A DNA stretch of 64,000 bases, from the NCBI RefSeq assembly GCF_900101475.1, contig NZ_FMZV01000003.1:248001-312000 (forward strand), read 5' to 3'. How positions within the stretch are numbered: position 1 is the first letter of the stretch; each line of letters starts with the position of its first letter. Origin of the DNA: Ruegeria marina (GTDB lineage: Bacteria; Pseudomonadota; Alphaproteobacteria; Rhodobacterales; Rhodobacteraceae). Below are positions 51,499 through 62,011 of the stretch, in pieces. The notes beneath the pieces were generated by a model. The model saw nothing but the letters and a program-made list of their open reading frames with translations, did not search any database and had not been told where the DNA came from. A program made the translations under genes and the position numbers.

Positions 51499-52395
51499 AT
51501 GGACAGATTTCCCGCGCACATGGACTGGTCGCTGGTCCAGAGCTTTCTCGCCGTGGCTGAAACCGGCTCTCTTTCGGCTGCTGCACGGCGATTGTCGCTC
51601 AGCCAGCCGACGCTGGGGCGGCATATCCAAACCTTTGAAAAGGCGCTGAAACTGTCCCTTTTCGAACGGCACCCGCGCGGCTTGCGTCTGAGCGAGGCAG
51701 GTGAGCGTATCCTGCCCCTGGCGCAACAGGCGCAACACACGATGAGCGCCATGGCCCTTGCCGCCGAAGGCGAGTCGCAAACACTCGCCGGAACCGTGCG
51801 CATCACCGCCTCGGTCTTTGCATCGCACTACATATTGCCCGAAATTATCGCGAAAATAAGGGCAGTTGAGCCATTAATCGAACTGGAACTCGTACCCAGC
51901 GACATCACCGAGAACCTGCTGTTCCGCGCTGCCGACATCGCGGTGCGCATGTACCGGCCGCGACAGATCGACATCGTCGCCCGTCATGTCCGCGACATCG
52001 GCATGTGCGTCTGCGCCGCATCGTCCTACCTCGACCGTGCCGGCCGTCCGGCCACCGCCGAGGACCTACTGAGCCACGACCTGGTCGGGTTCGACGAAAA
52101 TCCGCTGATCATCGAGACAATGCAGTCCATGGGCTGGTCTGCAACCCGGCATTCCTTCGCCGTGCGCTGCGACAACCAAAGCGCCTACTGGCAATTGATC
52201 CGCACCGGCTGCGGCATCGGATTCTCCCAGCGCAGCATTGCCGAAAGCGACCCGCTGGTCGAGGTCCTGCCGCTCGACCTGCCGATCCCGCCGCTCCCGG
52301 TCTGGCTGGCCGCGCCGCAGGCCATGCGGCAAACCCCGCGCATTCGCCGTGTCTGGGATCTGTTGGCCGAAGGGTTGCTGTCAGCCCCGTTCTAA
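51499..52395 (+). CDS. LysR-family transcriptional regulator
   Basis: 298 residues. The winged helix is DWSLVQSFLAVAETGSLSAA then RRLSLSQPTLGRHIQTFEKA (about 9-58), and the effector domain begins near 90 with VRITASVFASHYILPEII. ATG 51499 is listed; ATG 51520 (MDWSLVQ) is as likely, since neither has a clear ribosome site. It should control the divergent epimerase gene and its own expression through the dyad in the gap. Confidence 0.9.
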   Translation: MDRFPAHMDWSLVQSFLAVAETGSLSAAARRLSLSQPTLGRHIQTFEKALKLSLFERHPRGLRLSEAGERILPLAQQAQHTMSAMALAAEGESQTLAGTVRITASVFASHYILPEIIAKIRAVEPLIELELVPSDITENLLFRAADIAVRMYRPRQIDIVARHVRDIGMCVCAASSYLDRAGRPATAEDLLSHDLVGFDENPLIIETMQSMGWSATRHSFAVRCDNQSAYWQLIRTGCGIGFSQRSIAESDPLVEVLPLDLPIPPLPVWLAAPQAMRQTPRIRRVWDLLAEGLLSAPF

Positions 52396-52534
52396 GATCA
52401 CGGTACGACTTTCCGCAAAACCGGCCGAACCGTCGGTTTTCTTCTGGATTCCGGCAGTTTCGCCACCTGCGCCGCATTGACCGTATGCGCGCGTCACGCT
52501 AGGGCGGATGCGACGTAACGCTAGGAGAAACCTC

Positions 52535-53638
52535 ATGTCCAACCCTTCGCTCCTTATTCTGCCCGGCGACGGTATCGGCCCCGAAGTCATGGCCGAAGTG
52601 CGCAAGATCATCGACTGGTTCGGCGCCAATCGCGGCCTGCAATTCGACGTGAGTGAAGATCTGGTCGGGGGGGCGGCCTATGACGTGCATGGTGTGCCGC
52701 TGTCCGACGAAACCATGGCCAAGGCGCAGGAGGTCGACGCGGTTCTGCTGGGGGCCGTCGGTGGTCCGAAATACGACAACCTCGATTTCAGCGTGAAACC
52801 CGAACGCGGCCTGCTGCGCCTGCGCAAGGAAATGGACCTGTTCTCGAACCTGCGCCCGGCCCAGTGTTTCGATGCGCTGGCCGATTTCTCGTCGCTGAAG
52901 AAGGACGTGGTGGCCGGTCTCGACATCATGATCGTGCGAGAACTGACTTCGGGCGTCTATTTCGGCGAACCGCGCGGTATCTTCGAGGAAGGTAACGAGC
53001 GCGTCGGCATCAATACCCAGCGTTACACCGAAAGCGAGATCGAACGCGTGGCGCGCTCGGCCTTTGAACTGGCGATGCGCCGCAACAAGAAACTCTGCTC
53101 GATGGAAAAGGCCAACGTGATGGAGTCGGGCATCCTCTGGCGCGAAGTCGTGACCCGCGTCGGCCAGGAGTATCCCGAGGTCGAACTGAGCCACATGTAC
53201 GCCGATGCCGGCGCCATGCAGCTGACCCGCTGGCCCAAGCAGTTCGACGTGATCGTGACCGACAACCTGTTCGGCGATCTGCTGTCCGACCTGGCCGCGA
53301 TGCTGACCGGCAGCCTTGGCATGCTGCCGTCGGCCTCGCTGGGCGCACCAATGGCCAACGGCCGACCCAAGGCGCTTTATGAGCCGGTGCACGGCTCGGC
53401 CCCCGACATCGCAGGCCAGGGCAAGGCAAACCCGATCGCCTGCATCCTCAGCTTTGCTATGGCATTGCGCTACAGCTTCGACCAGGGCGCCGAAGCAGAC
53501 CGGCTGGAAGCTGCCGTCGAGAAGGTTCTGGCCGATGGTGTCCGCACCGCCGACCTGCTGGGAGAGGAAGGCGTGAGCCCTGTTTCGACCAGCCAGATGG
53601 GCGATGCCATCCTGGCCGCGCTGGACGCCAGCCTGTAA
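52535..53638 (+). CDS. leuB: 3-isopropylmalate dehydrogenase LeuB
   Basis: 367 residues. Motifs of the isocitrate/isopropylmalate dehydrogenase family are all present: [42 protein letters not shown] and [20 protein letters not shown] with the metal Asp residues. It oxidises and decarboxylates 3-isopropylmalate to give the leucine precursor 2-oxoisocaproate. AGGAG lies 8 bases before ATG 52535. It is separated from leuC and leuD by four unrelated genes. Confidence 0.97.
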   Translation: MSNPSLLILPGDGIGPEVMAEVRKIIDWFGANRGLQFDVSEDLVGGAAYDVHGVPLSDETMAKAQEVDAVLLGAVGGPKYDNLDFSVKPERGLLRLRKEMDLFSNLRPAQCFDALADFSSLKKDVVAGLDIMIVRELTSGVYFGEPRGIFEEGNERVGINTQRYTESEIERVARSAFELAMRRNKKLCSMEKANVMESGILWREVVTRVGQEYPEVELSHMYADAGAMQLTRWPKQFDVIVTDNLFGDLLSDLAAMLTGSLGMLPSASLGAPMANGRPKALYEPVHGSAPDIAGQGKANPIACILSFAMALRYSFDQGAEADRLEAAVEKVLADGVRTADLLGEEGVSPVSTSQMGDAILAALDASL

Positions 53639-53644
53639 CAGACC

Positions 53645-55237
53645 TCAGCCTGCGGTTGGTGCAACCACCGCAGGCAACCCGCCATCTGCTGACCGATGGT
53701 AATGCGCGACACGCTCTGCGTGATGCAGAACCCGGTCCAGCCAGCGCATTGCGTCTGTGTGGGAAAACACCTCTGTCAATTTGTATATCCCGGCGTGTTC
53801 ACCCAGCAGCATTGCGCGCCGGTGACGATTTCGGCGCGCGTTGACCAGCGCGCACAGGCGCTCCAGTCTCTCGACCGTGTGTGTCGCCCCCACGGCCTTG
53901 CCCGCCTGTGCCAGTGCAGCACCGGCGGCAAGGGCTGGACGGCGCGACATCCTGTCGGTCAACAACGTGTCGATATTGTCTGTCTGTCTCACCCGTTCAA
54001 GCAGCCGGGAAAGATGGTCGATCTGGTGGAGCAGATCCGAATAGACCTGTATCTCGTTCTGGCGGTCCCGCGAGAGGCGGATTTCAGACAGGAAACCGCG
54101 CAAATCTTCCAGCGCAGGATCACAGATCCCGACCGCGGACAGGGGCCGATAATCCGGCCTTTCGGACAGAGCTGCCGACAAGGCGGAAAACAGCCGCCCG
54201 GCGACAATCGCAACCGCGGATTGCGCGGTCAGCAGGGCCGTATTGGGATAGGCCAACATGTGCCGGTCGAGAACGAACAGGCGTTCCGGCACCTTCTCGG
54301 GCAGAATGCGCGCAACAAGATCGGCAAACCTCGAAGTCCAGGGCAAGAACAACGCGGTTCCCATGAGGTTGAAACCGGTGTGAAACACCAGCAGGGCCGT
54401 CATCTCGTCGCTGCCATTCACGATATGCTCCAACAGCGGCCGTATCAGCAGCAAGAGCGGAAAGGCGATCACCGAGGTCACGAGGTTGAACAGAAGATTG
54501 GCAAGTGCGGTCTGTCGCATCGGAACCGACCCGCCGGTCGAGGCAAGAACAGCCGTGAAGGTTGTTCCGATGTTCATCCCGATGACAATTGCCGCGGCCT
54601 GAACCAACGAGATCGCCCCGGCCGACAACATCACCAGCGACAGGGCCATGGCCGCGCTGGATGACTGCATGATGATCGTGAGCCCGGCGCCAATACCGGC
54701 AAGGGCCAACAGGCCGAGCGGACCCGAGCCCGGCAACTTGTCCGGTGTGACATGGGAAGTCATGTCTCCCGCACCCGATTGCATCAGGTCAAGCCCGATC
54801 AGCAACAGGCAAAGCCCGGCCAGTACACGCCCTGTCCGGGCAATGGCCCCTTTGCCCAGCAGGTCGGCCAGCGCCGCCGGAAAGAGCAGAGCCAAAGCGA
54901 TGTTTCCCAGCTTCAGCTTGAAGCCCAGAATGGACACCATCCATCCGGTCGCGGTTGTTCCGATATTGGCGCCAAAGATCACCCCAAGCGCCTGGGGCAT
55001 GGACAGGAGTCCCGCTCCGACAAATCCGACCGTCATGACAGTGGTCGCGCTGGAGGATTGCACGATGGCGGTCGTCGCCGCACCGGTCAGGACACCGTGC
55101 ATCGGCGTCGTGGTGAACCGGGTCAAAATGCGGCGCAGATTGCTGCCGGCCGCATCGCGCAGGGCGGCGGTCATGATCTCCATTCCCAGAAGAAACATGC
55201 CAATGCCGCCAACCAGAAAGAAATAGTTTTCGCCCAT
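53645..55237 (-). CDS. Na/Pi cotransporter family protein
   Basis: 530 residues. Two copies of the Na/Pi repeat lie in the N-terminal 300 residues: GVLTGAATTAIVQSSSATTV (QSSS motif) at about 46-66 and ITIIMQSSSAAMALSLVMLS (here GLTIIMQSSSAAM) near 185. About nine membrane helices in all, then a 200-residue helical C-terminal domain with a PhoU-like look. It may import or export phosphate. ATG 55237 is taken because the first membrane helix starts at residue 4. Convergent with leuB. Confidence 0.88.
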   Translation of the reverse strand: MGENYFFLVGGIGMFLLGMEIMTAALRDAAGSNLRRILTRFTTTPMHGVLTGAATTAIVQSSSATTVMTVGFVGAGLLSMPQALGVIFGANIGTTATGWMVSILGFKLKLGNIALALLFPAALADLLGKGAIARTGRVLAGLCLLLIGLDLMQSGAGDMTSHVTPDKLPGSGPLGLLALAGIGAGLTIIMQSSSAAMALSLVMLSAGAISLVQAAAIVIGMNIGTTFTAVLASTGGSVPMRQTALANLLFNLVTSVIAFPLLLLIRPLLEHIVNGSDEMTALLVFHTGFNLMGTALFLPWTSRFADLVARILPEKVPERLFVLDRHMLAYPNTALLTAQSAVAIVAGRLFSALSAALSERPDYRPLSAVGICDPALEDLRGFLSEIRLSRDRQNEIQVYSDLLHQIDHLSRLLERVRQTDNIDTLLTDRMSRRPALAAGAALAQAGKAVGATHTVERLERLCALVNARRNRHRRAMLLGEHAGIYKLTEVFSHTDAMRWLDRVLHHAERVAHYHRSADGGLPAVVAPTAG

Positions 55238-55364
55238 AAAGCTCCGTCCAGCCCGATCATTGTTCCGCAACGCGGCGACCGCGACAAGCCTGATCATTTC
55301 CCGCAGTCTCGGCAAAATCGCACTTGCAAGTCCGCAATACCGGGTATAGATCACCCGCCACGGT

Positions 55365-55441
55365 CGGAGTGTAGCTCAGCCTGGTAGAGCACTGTCTTCG
55401 GGAGGCAGGGGCCGGAGGTTCGAATCCTCTCACTCCGACCA
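55365..55441 (+). tRNA. tRNA-Pro (anticodon CGG)
   Basis: 77 bases including encoded CCA. The acceptor stem CGGAGTG (55365-55371) pairs with CACTCCG (55431-55437). The anticodon stem CTGTC pairs with GGCAG around the loop TTCGGGA, giving anticodon CGG, which reads CCG. GGTTCGAATCC forms the T-arm loop. It lies alone on the plus strand, and its last bases are part of a long terminator hairpin. Confidence 0.97.
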
Positions 55442-55484
55442 GAAACAACAAAGGCGCCCACGGGCGCCTTTGTTGTTTCTGGTC
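55437..55484 (+). terminator. Long terminator hairpin overlapping the tRNA 3' end
   Basis: A perfect 22-base stem (55437-55458 with 55463-55484, loop CACG) starts within the last five bases of the tRNA gene. There is a short T-rich tract inside the right arm (TTTGTTGTTT). It probably ends tRNA transcription. Confidence 0.75.
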
Positions 55485-55655
55485 AATCGGCTTCTACTGA
55501 ACTCCCGACGTTTTACAAAAGGCGATTGCGTCCAGTTCTTTGAACAACCACGCGACCGAAACACCGTCAATCCCGCCTGGCGTACGTCGGCCTCCGACAG
55601 GTTCATCGCCCGTCCGATCGATCAGATGTGGGGACTGGACATCTGGACCTTGGCT

Positions 55656-56380
55656 TCAGTCGATCCGGCGGATCAGGAACTGGTTTCCGGGCCCCCGCTT
55701 CATCTCGAACCGTTTCAGGTCGGCCAGAAGGTCGCTCAGCTTGCGCTTACCGTAGCTGCGTGTGTCGAAATCGGGATTCGCCGCCACGATCAGCTGACCG
55801 ATGCGGCCCAGCGCGAACCATTCGTCGTCCTGGTCGATAGCGTCCATGGCCCGGATCACCAGGTCTGTCGGATCTTCCAGTTTGTCCGTGGCGCCCGTGA
55901 TGGCCTGGGGTTGGCCAGGTTTCGCTTTCGGCTGCGATTCGGGCATCAGGTTCTCGACATAGATGAACCGTTTGCACGCCTTGACAAAGGCCGCTGGCGT
56001 CTTGCGCATTCCGATACCGAAAACATCCAGGCCCTGCTCCCGGATACGGCTGGCCAGTCGGGTGAAATCGCTGTCCGACGAGATCAGGACGAACCCGTCG
56101 AAACGGCCCGAATGCAGAATGTCCATCGCGTCGATCACCAGCGCGATGTCGCTGGCGTTCTTGCCGGTGGTATTGGCGAATTGCTGGTGCGGCACGATCG
56201 CAAGCCCGGCGATCGTGTCCTTGCTCCAGCCTTGCGGCGCGCCGCCTGAAAAGTCCCCATAGATCCGGCGTATACTGGCCTCGCCCAAGGTGGCGATCTC
56301 CTCGAAGATCGCCTCTGCATACCTGGCCGAAATGTTGTCGGCGTCGATGAGAACCGCGAGAAGCGGCGCGCTCTGGCTCA

Positions 56381-56381
<1 letters not shown>
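55656..56381 (-). CDS. NYN-domain (PIN-like nuclease) protein with C-terminal OST-HTH-like domain
   Basis: 241 residues. The N-terminal NYN fold (residues 8-150) shows acidic residues in VLIDADNIS (D13, D15), DIALVIDAMDILHS and LISSDSDFTRLASRIREQGL, typical of PIN-like RNases. The C-terminal 70 residues (FALGRIGQLIVAANPDFDTR, GKRKLSDLLADL) match an OST-HTH/LOTUS RNA-binding fold. Its start shares a base with the stop of the formaldehyde dehydrogenase gene, so it is coupled to that enzyme in an operon. Its RNA target is unknown. Confidence 0.85.
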
Positions 56382-57493
<1,112 letters not shown>

Positions 57494-57622
57494 GTTCGCT
57501 GTCTCCCTGTCTGATCGTCACCGCCCGGATCACGTCGCCGGGTTTTGTTCATGCCGGTGTCGTGTCAGGTTTCTAGAGCACCTGACCATACGGAACCGAC
57601 ATTTGTCAAAAAGGGAACGCCA

Positions 57623-57901
57623 ATGTACCGAGCTACGTCCATTTTTCTCTTGCTGGCCGCCTGTTCGGGTGCGGCCGAGCAAACCCCGGCCGCCGGACCC
57701 GCCCCGTTGGATCTGGGTATGTGCGGGGGTGAAGGGCTGGAGGGCATCATTGGACAGCCGGTCGCGGATGTGATGGCGCGCCTGCCCGACGGTGTGCGGG
57801 TGATCGGCCCCGACACGGTGGTGACGCAGGATTACCGGCCTGACCGTCTGAACGTGACGACAGATGAAGCTGGCACGGTCACCGGGTTCGCCTGCGGCTG
57901 A
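57623..57901 (+). CDS. I78-type protease inhibitor-like lipoprotein
   Basis: 92 residues. The signal peptide has a lipobox (LLLAACSG with lipidated Cys near 15), so the mature part is tethered to an envelope membrane. The rest matches the I78 inhibitor fold: CGGEGLEGIIGQPVADV, RLPDGVRVIGPDTVVTQDYR and RLNVTTDEAGTVTGFACG, with two Cys likely in a disulfide. AAAGGG lies 8 bases before the ATG. It may protect envelope proteins from serine proteases, possibly its own. Confidence 0.85.
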   Translation: MYRATSIFLLLAACSGAAEQTPAAGPAPLDLGMCGGEGLEGIIGQPVADVMARLPDGVRVIGPDTVVTQDYRPDRLNVTTDEAGTVTGFACG

Positions 57902-57973
57902 ACCCGCAGGAACCGGGTCGCATCGGCGGCGCCGGCCACGCAGGATCGGGGCAACCAGACAGGAGACCCCGCC

Positions 57974-58441
57974 ATGATCCGTATCACCGCCCTGCCCACG
58001 CCCGAGGTTCGCGCCCTGCAATCAGGCGGGCCCGACGCCTATGGCAACCCGCCCGAACGTGCCGTTTCGGACGGCGGTGGAAATCCGTGCCGCCATTGCC
58101 TGCGCCATGTTCCGAAAGGGACAGAGATGCTGATCCTCGCCCACCGCCCTTTTGCGACGGTACATCCCTATGCCGAGACTGGGCCGATCTTTCTGTGCGC
58201 CAATCCGTGCGACCGGCATGTCGACGACGGTACGCTGCCAGAGGTGCTGACCAGTTCGCCCGACTACCTGATCAAGGGCTATGACCGGAACGACCGTATC
58301 GTCTACGGCACAGGGCGCGTGACCCCTGCGGCCGATCTGGCCAACGGGGCCGCGGCGATCCTGTCGCGACCGGATGTGGCCTATGTCCATGTCCGTTCGG
58401 CGCGCAACAATTGCTATCAGGCACGCATCGACCGGGCCTGA
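57974..58441 (+). CDS. DUF1203 protein
   Basis: 155 residues. The DUF1203 pattern is clear: PCRHCLRHVPKGTEMLILAH, GPIFLCANPCDRH and YDRNDRIVYGTG, with five Cys (two CxxC-like groups near 39-42 and 74-78). These may bind metal. The family function is unknown. It is 72 bases downstream of the I78-type gene and converges on the ABC ATPase gene. Confidence 0.85.
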   Translation: MIRITALPTPEVRALQSGGPDAYGNPPERAVSDGGGNPCRHCLRHVPKGTEMLILAHRPFATVHPYAETGPIFLCANPCDRHVDDGTLPEVLTSSPDYLIKGYDRNDRIVYGTGRVTPAADLANGAAAILSRPDVAYVHVRSARNNCYQARIDRA

Positions 58442-58466
58442 GCCAGTGACATTCGCCGTATGGCCG

Positions 58467-59396
58467 TTACTGCGCCGAGGTGAGCGCGAGGAACACGTCC
58501 TCCAGGTCCGCCTGCTCGGTCCGCACGTCGCGGATGCGGAGTCCGGCGGCGCGCACCGCGGCCAGAACATCCTCGGCACTGGTCTGGCGGCTGTGATAGC
58601 GCAGCACAAGTGTTCCGTCGCCACGTTCTTCGGCCTCGATCCCCGCCCCCTTGGGCAGGCTTGTGACCGGCCCGTCTGGCTGGATCACCATCGCCCGCGC
58701 ATCGAGCCGGCCCAGCAGGTTGGCGGTACTGTCCCGCGCCACCACGCTGCCCTGGTTGATGATGGCGATCTCGTCGCACATCTCCTGCGCCTCCTCCAGG
58801 TAATGGGTGGTCAGGATGATCGTCATGCCTTGGGCATTGAGCTTGCGCACATTGGTCCACAGCATCTGGCGCAACTCGATATCAACCCCGGCGGTGGGTT
58901 CGTCCAGCACCAGCACCTGCGGCCGGTGCACCAGCGCCTTGGCCAACAAAAGCCGCCGCCGCATACCGCCCGACAGCGTACGGGCATAGGACTCGGCCTT
59001 GTCGGTCAGCCCCACCAGCGCCAGGATCTCGTCGCTCCAGCGCTGCGACTTCGGCACACCATAGAGACCCGCCTGCACCTCGAGCGCGCCGCGCGGGGTA
59101 AAGAACGGATCCAGGTTCAGCTCCTGCGGCATCACGCCGATGGCGGCGCGCGACTGGCGCGGGTTCTGGTCCTGGTCAAAGCCCCAGATCGTGACCTTTC
59201 CTGCGGTCTTGGTCACCAACCCCGCCAGAATGTTGATAAGCGTGGACTTTCCCGCCCCGTTCGGCCCCAGAAGACCAAACACCGACCCCCGCGGCACGCG
59301 CAGGTCGATGTCCTTCAACGCCTGTTTCTCCGGCTGCCCGTGGCTGCCGCGATAGGTCTTGGTCAGACCCTCGATATGGATCGCGTCCTGGCTCAT
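58467..59396 (-). CDS. ABC transporter ATPase (ABC-2 type export)
   Basis: 309 residues. Walker A GPNGAGKS is at 44-51, the signature LSGGM at 141-145, and Walker B VLVLDEP from 161; the H-loop is TTHYLEEAQE. The C-terminal extension (250-309) is of the drug or polysaccharide export type. No permease gene is next to it in the window, so the partner is probably elsewhere. AGGAG lies 12 bases before ATG 59396; this spacing is long. Confidence 0.88.
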   Translation of the reverse strand: MSQDAIHIEGLTKTYRGSHGQPEKQALKDIDLRVPRGSVFGLLGPNGAGKSTLINILAGLVTKTAGKVTIWGFDQDQNPRQSRAAIGVMPQELNLDPFFTPRGALEVQAGLYGVPKSQRWSDEILALVGLTDKAESYARTLSGGMRRRLLLAKALVHRPQVLVLDEPTAGVDIELRQMLWTNVRKLNAQGMTIILTTHYLEEAQEMCDEIAIINQGSVVARDSTANLLGRLDARAMVIQPDGPVTSLPKGAGIEAEERGDGTLVLRYHSRQTSAEDVLAAVRAAGLRIRDVRTEQADLEDVFLALTSAQ

Positions 59397-59487
59397 GCGC
59401 GGGTCTTGCTCCTGCTCGACTTGTCGCCCATAAACGCACCTAATCCATGTCCGCCGTGCCGACAACCACAAGAAGGGCCCTCAAGCG

Positions 59488-59664
59488 ATGACCATCGAAG
59501 CGCCGGAAACCAAGATCGTCGAGAAAAGCCGCGTTGCCTGTGACGGGGGCGAAGGCGCATTGGGACACCCGCGCGTGTGGTTGCAGATCCCCGAGGATAC
59601 CGGCTGGGTCGAATGCCCCTATTGCGACTGCAAATACGTGCTGAAAGGCAGCAAGGCTGGCTGA
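59488..59664 (+). CDS. zf-CHCC zinc-finger mini-protein (NDUFS6-related)
   Basis: 58 residues: [20 protein letters not shown], then [19 protein letters not shown] and [15 protein letters not shown]. The zinc ligands fit the zf-CHCC pattern: a first Cys (VACDGG), HP, then CPYC. It is a relative of the C-terminal part of NDUFS6 of mitochondrial complex I, which in alphaproteobacteria is a small separate protein. AGAAGGG lies 9 bases upstream. Divergent from the ABC ATPase. Confidence 0.88.
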   Translation: MTIEAPETKIVEKSRVACDGGEGALGHPRVWLQIPEDTGWVECPYCDCKYVLKGSKAG

Positions 59665-60025
59665 CAGACGCAACTGTTTTCCCGCAAGGGACACGGTTCG
59701 GGAAACAAGGGTTTCCGAACTCTAATTCGCGTAGATCTCCGCGTCACCCTGGGCGGCAGCGACCCTGCCGGGGTCCGGAGTTTGCTCTGCTCCGAATATC
59801 AGGGCCAGGCAATCCTTCGCGTATTTTTTGTGCCATGGCGCCCCGTTGTCCGGGCGCACGGGCGCACTATCGTTGAATTTTACGGTCGAAAGCCCGCTGT
59901 CCCGCCGTAATGGGCGACTGTACGATCGACTTGAGGTATTGGAATCACACGTCAGGCAATTCGGACAAACACGCATTTAGGGGCTGATCTGCCCGTTCCG
60001 CGATTTCGTTGGGAGATTTGAGACA
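59665..60025. other. 361-base region upstream of the DUF3604 gene
   Basis: No gene is seen. The region has lower GC than average and holds a GAATC (GANTC) site near 59941. It must carry the promoter of the DUF3604 gene, but no convincing -35/-10 pair or inverted repeat is visible. The last 25 bases hold GGGAGA upstream of ATG 60026. Confidence 0.4.
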
Positions 60026-61921
60026 ATGCGACGTCAACTTCTTTCTTTAACTGCATCCAGTCTTGTCCTTTCCCTGCCCGTTGCGGCACAAGAGCTCCGA
60101 CCTTCGGCGCTGGATCGTGAAGTCGAATATTCGCCGTATTTGCAGGAAGACTATCCCAACCAGGTGTTTTTCGGCGATACGCATCTTCATACCTCCTTTT
60201 CGGCCGATGCCGGGTTGGTCGGGGCGACGACGACGCCGGACGACGCTTTCCGCTTCGCCAAGGGCGAGGAGGTGATCTCCTCGAACGGCATCCCGGCACG
60301 CCTGCAACGCCCGCTGGATTTTCTCGTGGTGACGGATCACGCCGAGAACCTCGGCCTTCCGGCCGCGCTGGCCGCCAATGACCCGGTTCTGGTCGATACC
60401 GACTGGGGTGCCCAACTTGCCGCAATTGCCGCGCCGGGGACCGAGGAAGCGATGATCGCGGCCTACGAATTCTGGATGGAGGCAACCTTTGCCGGCATGG
60501 ACCCGCTGGCTGGCACGCCCTTTGGCCAGACGATGTGGGAAAAAGCCACCGAAGCGGCGGAACGCCACAATATTCCAGGCGCCTTCACCGCCTTCATCGG
60601 CTTTGAATGGACATCACAGCCCAACGGCTCGAACATGCACCGCAATCTGATCTATCGCGATGGCAAGGATTTAGCCGACCGGAAGGTGCCGATCAGTTCC
60701 TATGACAGCGACGACCCAGAGGTCTTGTGGGACTGGATGGAGGATTACGAGACGACAACCGGCGGGCGCATGCTGGCCATCCCGCACGGCGGCAACCTGT
60801 CCAACGGGTTGATGTTCGATGACATCACGCTGTCGGGCGAAGCGCTGACCGAAGCGTATGCACAAAGGCGCATGCGGTATGAACCGCTCTACGAGATCAC
60901 CCAGATGAAAGGCGATGGCGAGACCCACCCGATGCTCTCGGCCGATGACGAGTTCGCCGATTACGGGACATGGGACAAGGGCAGCTTCGGCCCGGACCCC
61001 AAGACGCCCGACATGCTACCCAGGGAATATGCCCGATCGGCTTGGCTGCGGGGGCTCGATTACGAGGCCGCGCTTGGCGTCAACCCGTTCAAGTTCGGTG
61101 TGGTGGGCTCGACCGATGCCCACACCGGCCTTTCCACTGCGGCCGAGGACAACTTCTTTGGCAAGGTTGCGCTGGTCGAGCCGACCGGCGACCCGATCCG
61201 ATACGAGGAACCGATCACCGGGCGCTTCACACCCGACGACCCGGCGGACGACCTGCGACATGCGGATGCGCTTGCCTCGGGGCTTGCCGCGGTCTGGGCG
61301 CGGGAAAACACTCGCGAGGCACTCTGGGACGCCATGGAACGCAAGGAGGTCTATGCCACGACAGGGACACGCCTGCGTGTGCGTGTCTTCGGCGGTTGGG
61401 ATTTCACCGAGGAAGACATGGATCGCTCGGATTTTACCGCGCGGGGCTATGATGCGGGCGTACCGATGGGCGGCAACCTGAGCGCGCCACCCGATGGCGC
61501 GACACCGCGCTTCCTCATCCGCGCCCTGCGCGACCCGGACGGCGCGAACCTGGACCGGATCCAGATGATCAAGGGCTGGACCACACCTGACGGACCGCAG
61601 GAACGGGTCCACGATGTCGCCTGGTCGGGCGACCGCACTCCGGATGCCAACGGCAAGCTGCCACCGGTGGGCGATACCGTGGATGCGGCGACCGCAAGCT
61701 ACACCAACACCATAGGAGAGCCGTTCCTGGAAGCCTATTGGGAAGACCCCGAATTCGACCCCGATCAACGCGCGTTCTACTATGTCCGGGTGATCGAGAT
61801 TCCGACACCGCGTTGGACAACCTATGACAGCGTGTTCTTCGGTATTCCCCTGCCGGACACCATCGACGTCAGCCAGCAGGAACGCGCCTATACCTCGCCG
61901 ATCTGGTACACCCCGAACTAG
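60026..61921 (+). CDS. Secreted DUF3604 (PHP-fold metal-dependent hydrolase-like) protein
   Basis: 631 residues. Signal peptide: MRRQLLSLTASSLVLSLPVAA. Metal-site motifs are visible: FFGDTHLHTSFSADA near 48, FLVVTDHAENLG near 100, LAIPHGGNLSNG near 250 and GSTDAHTGLSTA near 365, all as in PHP-type metallohydrolases. Such proteins are often exported and of unknown substrate. Gene neighbours give no clue. It is the longest complete gene after leuC and has a 90-base gap to polA. Confidence 0.85.
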   Translation: MRRQLLSLTASSLVLSLPVAAQELRPSALDREVEYSPYLQEDYPNQVFFGDTHLHTSFSADAGLVGATTTPDDAFRFAKGEEVISSNGIPARLQRPLDFLVVTDHAENLGLPAALAANDPVLVDTDWGAQLAAIAAPGTEEAMIAAYEFWMEATFAGMDPLAGTPFGQTMWEKATEAAERHNIPGAFTAFIGFEWTSQPNGSNMHRNLIYRDGKDLADRKVPISSYDSDDPEVLWDWMEDYETTTGGRMLAIPHGGNLSNGLMFDDITLSGEALTEAYAQRRMRYEPLYEITQMKGDGETHPMLSADDEFADYGTWDKGSFGPDPKTPDMLPREYARSAWLRGLDYEAALGVNPFKFGVVGSTDAHTGLSTAAEDNFFGKVALVEPTGDPIRYEEPITGRFTPDDPADDLRHADALASGLAAVWARENTREALWDAMERKEVYATTGTRLRVRVFGGWDFTEEDMDRSDFTARGYDAGVPMGGNLSAPPDGATPRFLIRALRDPDGANLDRIQMIKGWTTPDGPQERVHDVAWSGDRTPDANGKLPPVGDTVDAATASYTNTIGEPFLEAYWEDPEFDPDQRAFYYVRVIEIPTPRWTTYDSVFFGIPLPDTIDVSQQERAYTSPIWYTPN

Positions 61922-62011
61922 GGCCGTCTCGCGTCCTTGGGTCCGTCCCCCCTTCACCCCCGTCCCGTTCCGTGGCAGGACAGGGACAGCGAACAAGAGG
62001 GAGATACGGGC

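Noticed and set aside
55470-56249. Plus-strand ORF after tRNA-Pro, considered as an integrase or phage gene
   Set aside because: No integrase motifs; most of it is antisense to the NYN gene and the first 60 codons give no family pattern.
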